DNA of 64,000 nucleotides from Oscillospiraceae bacterium (GTDB lineage Bacteria; Bacillota; Clostridia; Oscillospirales; Oscillospiraceae): NCBI GenBank assembly GCA_017436955.1, contig JAFSCD010000003.1, positions 280,206 to 344,205 of the forward strand, read 5' to 3'. Shown piece by piece: positions 1 to 8,192 of this stretch (position 1 is its first letter; each line of letters starts with the position of its first letter). The notes under the pieces were generated by a model. It saw only the letters and a program-made list of their open reading frames with translations, ran no database searches and was not told where the DNA came from. The position numbers and the translations under genes were made by a program.

Positions 1-20
1 TATAAAATCAATGCCCCCTA

Positions 21-48
21 AACTGGCAAGTCATTCGACTTGCCAGTT
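21..48. terminator. Hairpin, probable intrinsic terminator
   Basis: A 12-bp perfect stem (21-32 with 37-48) and a 4-base loop are followed by a T-rich stretch on the plus strand. It could end a transcript entering from the left; on the minus strand an A/T-rich tail also follows, so direction is uncertain. Confidence 0.6.
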
Positions 49-70
49 ATTTTATGCACATAGTGAAAGC

Positions 71-102
71 TTGTAGGGCGGGGGCTTGCCCCCGCCCTAC
101 AA
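71..102. repeat. GC-rich REP-like palindrome
   Basis: A 15-bp perfect inverted repeat (71-85 with 88-102) with a GC-only core and TTGTA/TACAA ends lies between a terminator and the 3' end of a minus-strand gene. It has no T-tract, so it looks more like an interspersed palindromic unit than a terminator. Whether it recurs in the genome cannot be seen from this window. Confidence 0.55.
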
Positions 103-107
103 TTATC

Positions 108-494
108 TTACTGCTTATTTATCACGATGCCGCTCACACCATCACGAATACTGAATACGGCGTTTTTCAGATCTATCAGATGCGCAAACGGCTCATTTTC
201 GCTGACCGGCACAAAAATTCCGGACTTTTCCGCCGCATTTCCTTCGATATAGAAGCGCATGGTTTCCCCGCAAAACCGCTTCACCGGCAACCGCTTTTGC
301 AAGCGGAACGTATCCCCCTCCGGGACAGGCGTACCAAGGATCACAGCAGCTTCACCGCAGGCAACGCAGATCTTAAAGAGCGCCTTCCGATCCAGCCGGC
401 ATTGGCAATCAAAGCGGTAGTAAAGCCCTTCAGCGCTGACCTTCGCCGTACCCGCGGTTTGTCCACCGTATGTAATTTCGTACAACCCCTCCAT
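108..494 (-). CDS. Small hypothetical protein
   Basis: I do not recognise this 128-residue protein. It looks soluble, beta-rich and without signal peptide or membrane segment. It carries several cysteines in its first half, including a DCQCR element. The start at 494 is chosen because a strong GGGGAGGG lies 8 bases upstream; the open frame extends 12 codons further without a ribosome-binding site. It is the last gene of the minus-strand run nnrD, lipoprotein, mazF. A terminator-like hairpin (about 505-537) sits between mazF and this gene and its 3' arm contains the ribosome-binding site, so expression may depend on read-through. Confidence 0.6.
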   Translation of the reverse strand: MEGLYEITYGGQTAGTAKVSAEGLYYRFDCQCRLDRKALFKICVACGEAAVILGTPVPEGDTFRLQKRLPVKRFCGETMRFYIEGNAAEKSGIFVPVSENEPFAHLIDLKNAVFSIRDGVSGIVINKQ

Positions 495-504
495 ACAAAA
501 ATCC

Positions 505-538
505 CTCCCCGAGGCAAATCTATGCCGCAAGGAGGGTT
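505..538 (-). terminator. Terminator-like hairpin overlapping a ribosome-binding site
   Basis: Read on the minus strand, CCCTCC (532-537) pairs with GGAGGG (505-510), partly extended by the bases between, and is followed by ATTTTT and then the start codon at 494. The 3' arm is also the Shine-Dalgarno sequence of the next gene, so the same hairpin could end mazF transcripts and hide the start of the downstream gene. Confidence 0.45.
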
Positions 539-546
539 TTATGCCT

Positions 547-909
547 TTATACGCCGTTGCCGGTTAAGCCGAAGCTCACAGCGATGGCTTCGTTTACCAT
601 AGACATATGGGCATCGTCCAGCCGCCCCATATGCTCACGCAGACGGCGCTTGTCGATGGTGCGCACCTGCTCCAGCAAGATCACGGAATCCTTGCTCAAG
701 CCCACACTGCCGCCGGCAATATTGATGTGGGTCGGAAGCCTCGCTTTACCGGTCTGGCTTGTGATGGCCGCCGCAATAACCGTGGGAGAATGCCGGTTGC
801 CGGTATCGTTCTGCACGATCAGCACCGGTCGGGTGCCGCCCTGCTCGCTGCCCACCACCGGCGAAAGGTCTGCATAAAATATATCTCCGCGTCTGACCGT
901 GGTATCCAT
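547..909 (-). CDS. mazF: EndoA/MazF-family mRNA interferase
   Basis: This 120-residue protein belongs to the PemK/MazF family of toxins, which cut single-stranded mRNA at short sequences. Family landmarks are present: RGDIFYADL near the N terminus, GSEQGGTRPVLI around residues 20-31 with the conserved Arg27, and Thr50 in AAITSQ, matching catalytic positions of Bacillus EndoA. The start at 909 gives the usual family length and has GGAG about ten bases upstream; the frame is open to 1062 without a convincing site. No MazE-like antitoxin lies directly upstream; the preceding gene is a lipoprotein. In Bacillus the order is ydcC-alr-ndoAI-ndoA, so alr and the antitoxin appear lost here or moved elsewhere. 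Confidence 0.9.
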   Translation of the reverse strand: MDTTVRRGDIFYADLSPVVGSEQGGTRPVLIVQNDTGNRHSPTVIAAAITSQTGKARLPTHINIAGGSVGLSKDSVILLEQVRTIDKRRLREHMGRLDDAHMSMVNEAIAVSFGLTGNGV

Positions 910-1036
910 ATCCTTCACACTCCGAAGAAATTTCACCGGCGTTACCGAAAAAGCATATGTAACGCGGCTGATACTATTCTTCCACGCCCACTGCGGTTTT
1001 ATACGGTTGCGCCTGCAAAATATCCTATGCGCGTTT

Positions 1037-1594
1037 CTACACGAATGTGAAATTTTTGACATCGATCGTCAAAAGCCGACGACCTTTCCACATAATTTCG
1101 CCCCGGATGGGGACGTCCTCATTATTCAGCCAGATATCCAGATGCAGCGCATCATCACGGTAGCTGTCATCAATGGATATGCGCAGCGCATCCCCCTCCC
1201 GGTTGCAGGAGGTCAGATAGCCGCTTCGCAGGGTCTTCATCAACACCCACGGACCGCTGACCGGAGAAAACTGCCCGTCTGCCATCAGGTCGAAAGCAAG
1301 GGAAACATCGTCAAAGGTCAGCTTGCCGCCGGTGGCGGAAACCGTACCGGATATGCCGCTGATCAGCTCCGGCTCGATGACCGTGAAGGTCAGATTGCCC
1401 TGGGTGTCTGCTGCGCAGTTCATTGTGAAGGTATAGGTCTTATCCGCATAATCTGCTGTTATCTGGGCATCAAAGCTGACCGATCTTGCCAGCAGCTTTG
1501 ACCGCAGATTCATGGCTCTGTCCAATTCCCCGTCGCTGCCCGAGCAGCCGGCAAGCAACAGCACCAGGCACAGCAAAATTGCGATCCGTTTCAT
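1037..1594 (-). CDS. Lipoprotein in the YdcC position
   Basis: A 185-residue exported lipoprotein. It begins MKR, then a hydrophobic stretch and the lipobox LAGC with Cys17 as lipidation site. The rest is beta-strand-rich, consistent with the LolA/YdcC-like fold seen in sporulation-associated lipoproteins, but that assignment rests mainly on gene order (it stands between nnrD and endoA, as ydcC stands near ndoA in Bacillus). It follows nnrD by 12 bases, so the two are probably cotranscribed. Function unknown; a role in envelope or spore formation is inference. Confidence 0.7.
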   Translation of the reverse strand: MKRIAILLCLVLLLAGCSGSDGELDRAMNLRSKLLARSVSFDAQITADYADKTYTFTMNCAADTQGNLTFTVIEPELISGISGTVSATGGKLTFDDVSLAFDLMADGQFSPVSGPWVLMKTLRSGYLTSCNREGDALRISIDDSYRDDALHLDIWLNNEDVPIRGEIMWKGRRLLTIDVKNFTFV

Positions 1595-1606
1595 AATGAT
1601 CCCGCC

Positions 1607-2455
1607 TTATTTCATAAGTCGCGGAAGCACCTGCACCATATCCGTAGGCAGCATACCGTACTGCCCGATCTCAGTTTCACAGATATCCCCGGCAGCACCG
1701 TGGAGCCAGGCGCCGCAGGCAGCCGCCTGCAAGGGGTCGATGCCCTGCCCCAGCAGGCTGACGATGATGCCCGACAGCACATCGCCGCTGCCGCCAACCG
1801 CCATACCGGGATTGCCGGTGGGATTGATATAGGTGCGGCTGCCGTCGGTGATCACCGTGTTATGCCCCTTCAGCAGCAAAATGCAGCCAAGCTGACGGGC
1901 AAAGCCCTCTGCCGCCACTTGGCGGTCAAGGCTGTTGTCGCCGCCGATTCGGGCAAATTCGCCGCCATGGGGCGTTAATACGGTGGGTGCGTTCCTTTCG
2001 CGCAGTATATCTATACGCCCGGAAAGCAGATTTATGCCGTCGGCATCCACCACCACCGGCTTATTGAACGTTCTCAAGATTTCCTGCGCGATCAAAAAAG
2101 TCCCCTCACACTGACCCCAGCCGGGTCCAAACAGCACCGCGTCCATATTGGGCAGCAGCTTCAGAATTTGGGGCAGCGCGTCTGCGCTTAACCTTCCGTC
2201 CGCATCCGGCAGCGGAAATACGATGGCTTCGTTCAGCTTTACCGCTTCAATGGCGTAAATGCTTTCCGGCACGCCCAGATACACAAGCCCGGCACCGCTG
2301 CGCAGCGCGCCCATAGCGGCAAGTGCCGCCGCGCCGGTGTAGCCCCGGCTGCCGCAGAGCAGCAGGATCTTCCCGTAATCCCCCTTGTGGGAATCCGCCT
2401 TCCGATCCGGCAGAATATCCAGCACCTGCTGATGATCCAGTGTTATGAAATCCAT
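1607..2455 (-). CDS. nnrD: ADP-dependent NAD(P)H-hydrate dehydratase
   Basis: This 282-residue protein repairs damaged NAD(P)H by dehydrating the S-epimer of NAD(P)H hydrate using ADP. It is the ribokinase-like YjeF C-terminal domain without the fused epimerase half. Landmarks: KGDYGKILLLCGS near the N terminus, VVDADGINLL in the middle, LTPHGGEFARI, and the GGSGDVLSG anion-hole/ADP motif near the C terminus. The ATG at 2455 is chosen over the GTG nine bases upstream because GAGGTG then sits 6 bases from the start. It is the first gene of a minus-strand group under a good sigma-A promoter. Confidence 0.92.
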   Translation of the reverse strand: MDFITLDHQQVLDILPDRKADSHKGDYGKILLLCGSRGYTGAAALAAMGALRSGAGLVYLGVPESIYAIEAVKLNEAIVFPLPDADGRLSADALPQILKLLPNMDAVLFGPGWGQCEGTFLIAQEILRTFNKPVVVDADGINLLSGRIDILRERNAPTVLTPHGGEFARIGGDNSLDRQVAAEGFARQLGCILLLKGHNTVITDGSRTYINPTGNPGMAVGGSGDVLSGIIVSLLGQGIDPLQAAACGAWLHGAAGDICETEIGQYGMLPTDMVQVLPRLMK

Positions 2456-2478
2456 AAACAGCACCTCACTTTTGGTTT

Positions 2479-2507
2479 ATTATAGCAACAACCGGGCAAA
2501 TACGCAA
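2479..2507 (-). promoter_or_regulatory. Sigma-A promoter of nnrD
   Basis: On the minus strand a -35 TTGCGT (2502-2507) and -10 TATAAT (2479-2484) are separated by 17 bases, about 25 bases upstream of the nnrD start. Confidence 0.7.
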
Positions 2508-2545
2508 TCTTTTCTCATTTTTCCGGCAAAAAATGTATTTGGTGC

Positions 2546-2574
2546 TTGCATTTTTGGGATGAATATGGTAATAT
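2546..2574 (+). promoter_or_regulatory. Sigma-A promoter of the pheST T-box transcript
   Basis: TTGCAT (2546-2551), 17-base spacer, TAATAT (2569-2574). It lies just upstream of the T-box leader and points toward pheS. Confidence 0.7.
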
Positions 2575-2581
2575 TCCAGTT

Positions 2582-2847
2582 GATATGCAAATGCGATGAT
2601 CGGGATGCCCTGTGCTATCAGTCACTGCTTCAGCGAATGCGGGATGGTGTGAGCCGCGTGGGTGCAGTATCGGGCCTTCCCCCGGGAGCAGCTTTCCTGA
2701 AATTTTCAGTAGGGTCAGCCGTTTGACTACGTTACAGGTCTTGGGCGTGTCAGCGCCTGAAAGTGCGCCGATTGGCGAATTGCGGGTGGTACCGCGGAAG
2801 GAGATCCTTTCGTCCCGAATGTTTGGGATGGGAGGATATTTTTTATC
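2582..2847 (+). promoter_or_regulatory. T-box riboswitch, phenylalanine-type
   Basis: The leader upstream of pheS contains the T-box core GGGTGGTACCGCG (2784-2796), which pairs with the uncharged tRNA acceptor end and forms the antiterminator. The competing terminator is 2804-2816 paired with 2825-2837, followed by ATTTTTT. In the probable Stem I specifier loop, between short helices CGGG/CCCG and GCCC/GGGC, lies UUC (2677-2679), a phenylalanine codon that fits the downstream genes. The specifier placement is a by-eye fold and less certain than the T-box itself. Confidence 0.88.
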
Positions 2848-2880
2848 CCTAAAATTCTACCTTTACTAGGAGGAAACCAT

Positions 2881-3924
2881 ATGAAACAACAACTGGAAAA
2901 TATCCGCACACAGGCTCTTGCCGAGCTGGCAGCCGCCGCTACCCCTGCCGATCTGGAAGAACTCCGGGTCAAGTGGCTGGGCAAAAAGGGCGAGCTGACC
3001 GCCGTGCTGAAAATGATGGGCAAGCTCACCGCCGAGGAACGCCCCGTTATGGGTCAGCTGGCAAATGCTGTCCGCGCGGAAATTGAGCAGACGCTGGAAG
3101 CACGCAAGACCGCTATCCATTCTGCCGTTCTGGAGGCAAAGCTGGCAAGCGAAGCCGTTGACGTTACCATTCCCGGCAACGCCGTCACCCTGGGTCATCA
3201 GCATCCTATGAATATGGTGCTGGATCAGATCAAGGAGATCTTCGTGGGTCTGGGCTATCAGGTGGTGGACGGTCCCGAGGTGGAGCTGGCAAGCTACAAT
3301 TTTACCCGGCTGAATATCGAGGAGGGTCACCCTTCCCGTGACCGCAGCGACACCTTCTATTTCACCGATGATGACAGCGTTCTGCTGCGCACCCAGACCA
3401 GTCCTATGCAGATCCGCTTTATGGAGAACAATAAGCCGCCTCTGTGTATGCTGGCTCCCGGTCGCGTGTTCCGTAAGGACGAGGCTGACGCCACCCACTC
3501 CCCTATGTTCCATCAGATCGAGGGTCTTGTGGTGGATGAGCACATCACTATGGGCGACCTGAAGGGCGCACTGGTTGCCATTATGAAGAAGATCTACGGT
3601 GAGGACTCCGTGATGCGTTTCCGTCCCCACCACTTCCCCTTCACCGAGCCCAGCTGCGAAATGGATATGCAGTGCCACAAGTGCCACGGCACCGGCGAGG
3701 TGGACGGCGCGGTTTGCTCCACCTGCCACGGCGAAGGCTGGATCGAGCTGCTGGGTGCCGGTATGGTGCATCCCGAGGTTCTGCGCGGCTGCGGCATTGA
3801 CCCGGACAAGTACTCCGGCTTTGCCTTCGGTATGGGTCTGGAGCGTATGGCTATGGGTCGTATGCGCATCAATGACCTGCGCCTGATCTTCGATAACGAT
3901 GTTCGTTTCCTGAATCAGTTTTAA
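2881..3924 (+). CDS. pheS: Phenylalanyl-tRNA synthetase alpha subunit
   Basis: The 347-residue catalytic alpha chain of the heterotetrameric PheRS, which charges tRNA-Phe. It shows an N-terminal helical arm (about 1-90), then class II synthetase motifs, a phenylalanine-pocket region, and the characteristic GWIELLGAGMVHPEVL and GFAFGMGLERMAMGR near the C terminus. A four-cysteine cluster (CHKCHG...CSTCHGEG) precedes the GWIE motif, as in many clostridial PheS. AGGAGG lies 6 bases before the ATG. It is followed 13 bases later by pheT, and both are controlled by the upstream T-box. Confidence 0.97.
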   Translation: MKQQLENIRTQALAELAAAATPADLEELRVKWLGKKGELTAVLKMMGKLTAEERPVMGQLANAVRAEIEQTLEARKTAIHSAVLEAKLASEAVDVTIPGNAVTLGHQHPMNMVLDQIKEIFVGLGYQVVDGPEVELASYNFTRLNIEEGHPSRDRSDTFYFTDDDSVLLRTQTSPMQIRFMENNKPPLCMLAPGRVFRKDEADATHSPMFHQIEGLVVDEHITMGDLKGALVAIMKKIYGEDSVMRFRPHHFPFTEPSCEMDMQCHKCHGTGEVDGAVCSTCHGEGWIELLGAGMVHPEVLRGCGIDPDKYSGFAFGMGLERMAMGRMRINDLRLIFDNDVRFLNQF

Positions 3925-3937
3925 GGAGGGATAGATT

Positions 3938-6325
3938 ATGAAGCTCAACAGAAAATGGCTGCACGAAGAATTTGTGGATCTGTCCCACGTCAGCGACAAG
4001 GAATACGTGGAGACCCTTACCATCTTCGGTCAGAAGGTGGAAACCTGGGAGCGTATGGATGCCGAGATCAAGAATGTAAAGGTCGGCAAAGTTATCTCCA
4101 TCGTCCGTCATGAAAATTCCGACCACATGTGGGTCTGCCAGGTGGATGTGGGCGAAGAAGCCCCCGTTCAGATCGTCACCGGCGCACAGAACGTGCGCGA
4201 AGGTGACCTGGTACCCGTTGCTCTGCACAATTCCTGGTTGCCCGGCAGCGTACACATCACCAAGGGCAAGCTCCGTGGCGTAGCCTCCAACGGTATGCTC
4301 TGCGGTCTGGAGGAACTGGGTCTGACCCTCAACGATTTCCCCAATGCGATCCTCGACGGTATCTGGATCCTCAACGGCGAGGATTGCGCCGTGGGCGATG
4401 ATATCAATCTGGTCATCGGCAACGACGATACCGTTGTAGACTTTGAGATCACCAACAACCGCCCCGATTGCTATTCCATCATCGGTCTGGCAAGAGAATC
4501 CGCCGCCGCTTTCGGTATGCGGATGAAGCACCACGAGCCTGTGGTGAAGGGCAGCGATTGCGGCAGCATCTTCGATAAGCTGGATGTGGATGTTCCTGCC
4601 ACCGAGCTGTGCAACCGCTACTCCTCCCGTATGGTTGCCAATGTGAAGATCGCGCCTTCTCCCAAGTGGCTGCGTCAGCGGCTGCGTGCCAACGGCATCC
4701 GCCCCATCAACAATATCGTTGACATCACCAACTACGTGATGCTGGAGTACGGTCAGCCTATGCACGCCTTTGACTACCGCTACGTTTCCTCCGGCAAGAT
4801 CATCGTCCGGGAAGCGGAAGAAGGCGAGACCCTGACCACCCTGGACGGTAACGTCCGTCAGCTGAAGCCCGGTATGCTGGTGATCGCGGATGAAAGCAAG
4901 CCCATCGGTCTTGCCGGTATTATGGGCGGCGAGAACTCCGAGATCCTGGATGACACCACCACTGTGGTTTTCGAATCTGCCAACTTCAACGGCACCTCCA
5001 TCCGCCAGACCGCTCTGGCGCTGGGTATGCGCACCGAATCCTCCGGCAAGTTTGAGAAGAATCTGGATCCGATGATGACCGTTCCTGCTGTACAGCGTGC
5101 CTGCGAGCTGGTAGAGCTGCTGGGTGCCGGCGATGTGCTGGATGGCATTATCGACATCATCAACTATGTTCCCGACACCAAAACGCTGCCGCTGGAGTGT
5201 GATAAGATCAACCGCCTGCTGGGCACTGACATCAGCAAGGAGGATATGGTCAGATATCTGGATCTGCTGGAGATCCCGGTAGATGGCGACACCATCATCG
5301 TCCCCTCCTTCCGCCCCGACCTGAACCTGATGGCAGATATCGCCGAGGAAGTCGGTCGTTCCTACGGCTACAACGAGATCGCCACCACCGCATTCAAGAC
5401 CTCTACCCAGGGCGGCTACTCTCCGTTTATGCTGCTGGAATCCAAGGCAGGCTCTTTGTGCCGCAGCCTGGGCTACAGCGAGATCATCACTTACTCCTTC
5501 GTATCCCCTGCCATCTTCGATCAGATCCGTCTGCCTGCCGACAGCGGTCTGCGTAATGCGATGCGCATCCAGAATCCTCTGGGTGAGGATACCTCCATTA
5601 TGCGTACTGTAGCGCTGCCGTCTATGCTGGATATTCTGTCCCGCAACTACGCCTACCACAACAAGGCCGTCAAGCTCTACGAGCTGGCAAAGATCTACCT
5701 GCCCACCGAGGGCGAGACTCTTCCTGCCGAGCCCAAGATGCTGGTGCTTGGCACCTACGGTCCGGACGCTACCTTCTTCACCCTGAAGGGCGAGCTGGAA
5801 GCCATTCTGACGGGTCTGCGGATGCCCAAGGCAACCTACACCGCCGTTAAGGATCATCCTTCCTATCACCCCGGTCGCTGCGCAATGGTCAGCATTGACG
5901 GCATGGAGCTGGGCTATATGGGCCAGGTGCATCCGCTGGTGTGCAAGAATTACGGCATTGACGCCGATGTCTACTGCGTGGAGATCGATTTCAGCAAGCT
6001 GTTCCAGCTTCGCCTGCCCGATCCCACCTACACCCCCCTGCCCAAGTATCCCAGCGTCAGCCGTGACCTGTCGGTGGTCTGTGACGAAGCCGTCACTGTG
6101 GCGCAGGCAGAGGCTGTGATCACCGCTGCTGCCGGTAAGCTGCTGCGCGGTGTCCGTCTGTTCGACATCTACCGTGGCGTAGGCGTTCCCGAGGGCAAGA
6201 AGAGCATGGCATTCTCTCTGGAGCTGCGTGCCGATGACCGCACGCTGACCGATCAGGATTCCGAGGGCGTGATGAACAAGGTGCTTACCGCCCTGAAGGA
6301 AAAACTGGACGCCATTCTGCGTTAA
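3938..6325 (+). CDS. pheT: Phenylalanyl-tRNA synthetase beta subunit
   Basis: The 795-residue beta chain holds the editing and tRNA-binding parts of PheRS. In order: an N-terminal tRNA-binding OB domain (about 40-150, VWVCQVDVG-like region and ITGAQNV), the B3/B4 editing domain, B5, the catalytic-like core, and a C-terminal ferredoxin-fold anticodon-binding domain (PKYPSVSRDLSVV to the end). Length is normal. AAGGAGGG precedes the ATG. A small CGAAC/GTTCG hairpin follows the stop but lacks a T-tract; a new promoter starts ireB right after. Confidence 0.97.
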   Translation: MKLNRKWLHEEFVDLSHVSDKEYVETLTIFGQKVETWERMDAEIKNVKVGKVISIVRHENSDHMWVCQVDVGEEAPVQIVTGAQNVREGDLVPVALHNSWLPGSVHITKGKLRGVASNGMLCGLEELGLTLNDFPNAILDGIWILNGEDCAVGDDINLVIGNDDTVVDFEITNNRPDCYSIIGLARESAAAFGMRMKHHEPVVKGSDCGSIFDKLDVDVPATELCNRYSSRMVANVKIAPSPKWLRQRLRANGIRPINNIVDITNYVMLEYGQPMHAFDYRYVSSGKIIVREAEEGETLTTLDGNVRQLKPGMLVIADESKPIGLAGIMGGENSEILDDTTTVVFESANFNGTSIRQTALALGMRTESSGKFEKNLDPMMTVPAVQRACELVELLGAGDVLDGIIDIINYVPDTKTLPLECDKINRLLGTDISKEDMVRYLDLLEIPVDGDTIIVPSFRPDLNLMADIAEEVGRSYGYNEIATTAFKTSTQGGYSPFMLLESKAGSLCRSLGYSEIITYSFVSPAIFDQIRLPADSGLRNAMRIQNPLGEDTSIMRTVALPSMLDILSRNYAYHNKAVKLYELAKIYLPTEGETLPAEPKMLVLGTYGPDATFFTLKGELEAILTGLRMPKATYTAVKDHPSYHPGRCAMVSIDGMELGYMGQVHPLVCKNYGIDADVYCVEIDFSKLFQLRLPDPTYTPLPKYPSVSRDLSVVCDEAVTVAQAEAVITAAAGKLLRGVRLFDIYRGVGVPEGKKSMAFSLELRADDRTLTDQDSEGVMNKVLTALKEKLDAILR

Positions 6326-6359
6326 CGAACAGAAGTTCGTAAAAAATTAAAATTAGGTC

Positions 6360-6388
6360 TTTACAACCGTATTTTTTTGGGATATAAT
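6360..6388 (+). promoter_or_regulatory. Strong sigma-A promoter of ireB
   Basis: TTTACA (6360-6365), 17-base spacer, perfect TATAAT (6383-6388), 31 bases before the ireB start codon. Confidence 0.85.
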
Positions 6389-6418
6389 AGCAATACCGAT
6401 TCAAAGGAGGTCGATACT

Positions 6419-6664
6419 ATGACGGACAAGAATACTGTAAAGTTCACTGTTCCCAGCGACGATAAGGACAATATGCGCCGAATTCTCCGCACGGTTTTCG
6501 ACGCTCTGAAGGAAAAGGGCTATAACCCTGTCAACCAGATCGTTGGCTACCTGCTGACCGAGGATCCCACCTATATCACCAACTACAACAACGCCCGCAG
6601 CATGATCTGCAAGTTGGACCGGGATGAGCTTCTGCAGGAGCTGGTACGCTGCTATCTGGCCTGA
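6419..6664 (+). CDS. ireB: IreB family regulatory phosphoprotein
   Basis: An 81-residue UPF0297/DUF965 protein. In Enterococcus faecalis IreB is phosphorylated on N-terminal threonines by the PASTA kinase IreK and affects cephalosporin resistance. The conserved core [22 protein letters not shown] and the ending [11 protein letters not shown] are clear. The N terminus contains threonines (residues 2 and 6) that could be phosphorylated. AAAGGAGG lies 8 bases before the ATG. A one-pass membrane kinase is encoded at 20134-23139 but has FN3 rather than PASTA repeats, so a kinase-substrate link is only a hypothesis. Usual neighbours alaS and ruvX are absent. Confidence 0.93.
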   Translation: MTDKNTVKFTVPSDDKDNMRRILRTVFDALKEKGYNPVNQIVGYLLTEDPTYITNYNNARSMICKLDRDELLQELVRCYLA

Positions 6665-6679
6665 TCCTTATGTTCAGCC

Positions 6680-6709
6680 AAGAGGCTTTTGCCACGGCAA
6701 AAGCCTCTT
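6680..6709 (+). terminator. Terminator after ireB
   Basis: A 14-bp stem (6680-6693 with 6696-6709) is followed by TTTGCTT. Confidence 0.85.
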
Positions 6710-6815
6710 TTGCTTAAAAAAACAAAATTTCATACTCCCCTCCGTCTTACAAAATCCAACCATCCGTCTTATCCGGCGGTAAGCTTGCCAAGTTCTGGTA
6801 ATCCTCCGCCAAGCG

Positions 6816-6844
6816 TTGACACTTCGGTTACAAAGTGTTACAAT
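6816..6844 (+). promoter_or_regulatory. Consensus sigma-A promoter
   Basis: Perfect TTGACA (6816-6821), 17-base spacer and TACAAT (6839-6844), 31 bases upstream of the small gene at 6876. Confidence 0.85.
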
Positions 6845-6875
6845 TCGACTACAATTCTTAAAGGAGGTAACCGAA

Positions 6876-7166
6876 ATGGCTGATGAAAATGCAGTCCTGA
6901 TGTACAAGGGCCATCCGCTGATGCGGAAGGACAATCTGATCTACTACGGATCCATGGCAGACACCCATATTGTTATGCTTCAGATTCTGGAGACCAAAAA
7001 GGTCGGCGATCTGGAAGTAGCCTCTAAGGTTTCTGTTCAGTTACAGCTCACTGACCCCGCTGCCAAGAGCCGCGACCGGGTCGTAAAGAAGGGTGAGAAA
7101 GACGGTCTGTACACCGCTTTGGATTTTGGCTGTGTATGGCTTGAGCGTGCTTTGGCAGGCAAGTAA
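6876..7166 (+). CDS. Small conserved-looking hypothetical protein
   Basis: A 96-residue soluble protein that I cannot name. It has no signal peptide or membrane segment; it reads as mostly beta structure followed by a C-terminal helix (YTALDFGCVWLERALAG). The start is fixed by AAAGGAGG seven bases upstream of the ATG and by a near-perfect promoter; the longer open frame from 6816 would begin inside that promoter. It is followed 34 bases later by the NlpC/P60 gene without a visible terminator, so the two may be cotranscribed. Confidence 0.75.
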   Translation: MADENAVLMYKGHPLMRKDNLIYYGSMADTHIVMLQILETKKVGDLEVASKVSVQLQLTDPAAKSRDRVVKKGEKDGLYTALDFGCVWLERALAGK

Positions 7167-7200
7167 TTTTTCTAATTTTGAGTAAGACGGAGGGCAACGT

Positions 7201-8160
7201 ATGAAACGTTCTACGCGTATTGTCAGCCTTGTGCTGACAATTTTTCTTTTTGTAAGCACCTTTAGCGTTCACGCCAGCGCTGCCGGTACGGAATTAAAGA
7301 CCGGAATTGCATTTGTGGATGCATCCTCGCTGCGGCTGCGCGCAAAGCCCAGCACCGGCAGCAAAACCCTGGACTACGCCTATGACAACGAAGTGGTCGT
7401 TCTTTTGGGTAAGTCCGGCGAGTGGTACAAGGTCAGCTACAATCTGCAGACCGGTTATATGCACAGCAAATATCTCGATGCCGCCACAAAGGAGAATGCC
7501 GAGCTGGGCTACGGCAGGATCACCGGTAATAAGGTAAACGTCCGCAGCGGTCCCGGTACCGGGTATAAAAGCCTGGACAGCGCCTCCATCGGTGATAAGA
7601 CATACATCATCGGCATCAACAACAAATGGTTTAAGGTCATTTACGGTGATACCGTAGGCTACATCCGCAGCGATTACGTGGAGCTTACCGAGATCCCATA
7701 CGAAAACCGGGCTTCTTCCAAGTCTCCCGTGTTTTTCCGGGGCAGTAAATCCACCGGCATAACGCCCAGCGCTTATGCGCTGAAAAACACAAAGCCGACA
7801 GCCAGCGTCATTATCGCCACAGCGAAAAAGTACATTGGCGTTCCCTATGTCTGGGGCGGCAGCACACCCGGCGGCTTTGATTGCTCCGGATTCGTGCAGT
7901 ATGTATTTAACGCCCACGGCATTTCCCTGCCCCGCACCAGCAAGGAGCAGTACAGCGTTGGAACAAAAGTTTCCAAATCCAACCTGAAGGCCGGCGATCT
8001 GGTGTTCTTCGACACCGAGGGAAACGGCGTTTCTCACCTGGGCATTTATATCGGCAATAACCAATTTATCCACGCGTCCACAAGTAAGGGCGTCACCATT
8101 ACTTCCCTGTCCAACACCTACTGGGCACCGCGCTATTACGGCGCAAAGAGAATATTGTAA
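7201..8160 (+). CDS. Secreted SH3b-SH3b-NlpC/P60 peptidoglycan endopeptidase
   Basis: A 319-residue exported cell-wall hydrolase. Residues 1-27 form a signal peptide ending HASA-AG. Two bacterial SH3 domains follow (about 35-93 and 103-162; LRLRAKPST and VNVRSGPGTGYKSL are typical), then a linker and a C-terminal NlpC/P60 domain (about 200-319). The cysteine nucleophile is Cys228 in GGFDCSGFVQY, the general-base histidine is His279 in GVSHLGIYIG, and a second His lies in FIHAST. Such enzymes usually cut gamma-D-Glu-mDAP bonds. GGAGGG precedes the ATG, and a strong terminator follows. Confidence 0.93.
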   Translation: MKRSTRIVSLVLTIFLFVSTFSVHASAAGTELKTGIAFVDASSLRLRAKPSTGSKTLDYAYDNEVVVLLGKSGEWYKVSYNLQTGYMHSKYLDAATKENAELGYGRITGNKVNVRSGPGTGYKSLDSASIGDKTYIIGINNKWFKVIYGDTVGYIRSDYVELTEIPYENRASSKSPVFFRGSKSTGITPSAYALKNTKPTASVIIATAKKYIGVPYVWGGSTPGGFDCSGFVQYVFNAHGISLPRTSKEQYSVGTKVSKSNLKAGDLVFFDTEGNGVSHLGIYIGNNQFIHASTSKGVTITSLSNTYWAPRYYGAKRIL

Positions 8161-8164
8161 TTTG

Positions 8165-8192
8165 AAAGCCGGCATCGCAGGATGCCGGCTTT
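8165..8192 (+). terminator. Terminator after the NlpC/P60 gene
   Basis: A 12-bp stem (8165-8176 with 8181-8192), GCAG loop and a TTTATATTTT tail. Confidence 0.88.

Noticed and set aside
907-1036. Sigma-E-like promoter before mazF (GAATAGT-13-CATATGCT)
   Set aside because: Only a partial -10 match in a short region; too weak to list.
2445-2726. 93-residue ORF between nnrD and pheS
   Set aside because: Overlaps the promoter and T-box leader and has no ribosome-binding site.
3869-5932. 687-residue minus-strand open frame
   Set aside because: Antisense shadow of pheT caused by its codon use.
6326-6342. Terminator right after pheT
   Set aside because: A 5-bp stem followed by A-rich, not T-rich, sequence on the plus strand.
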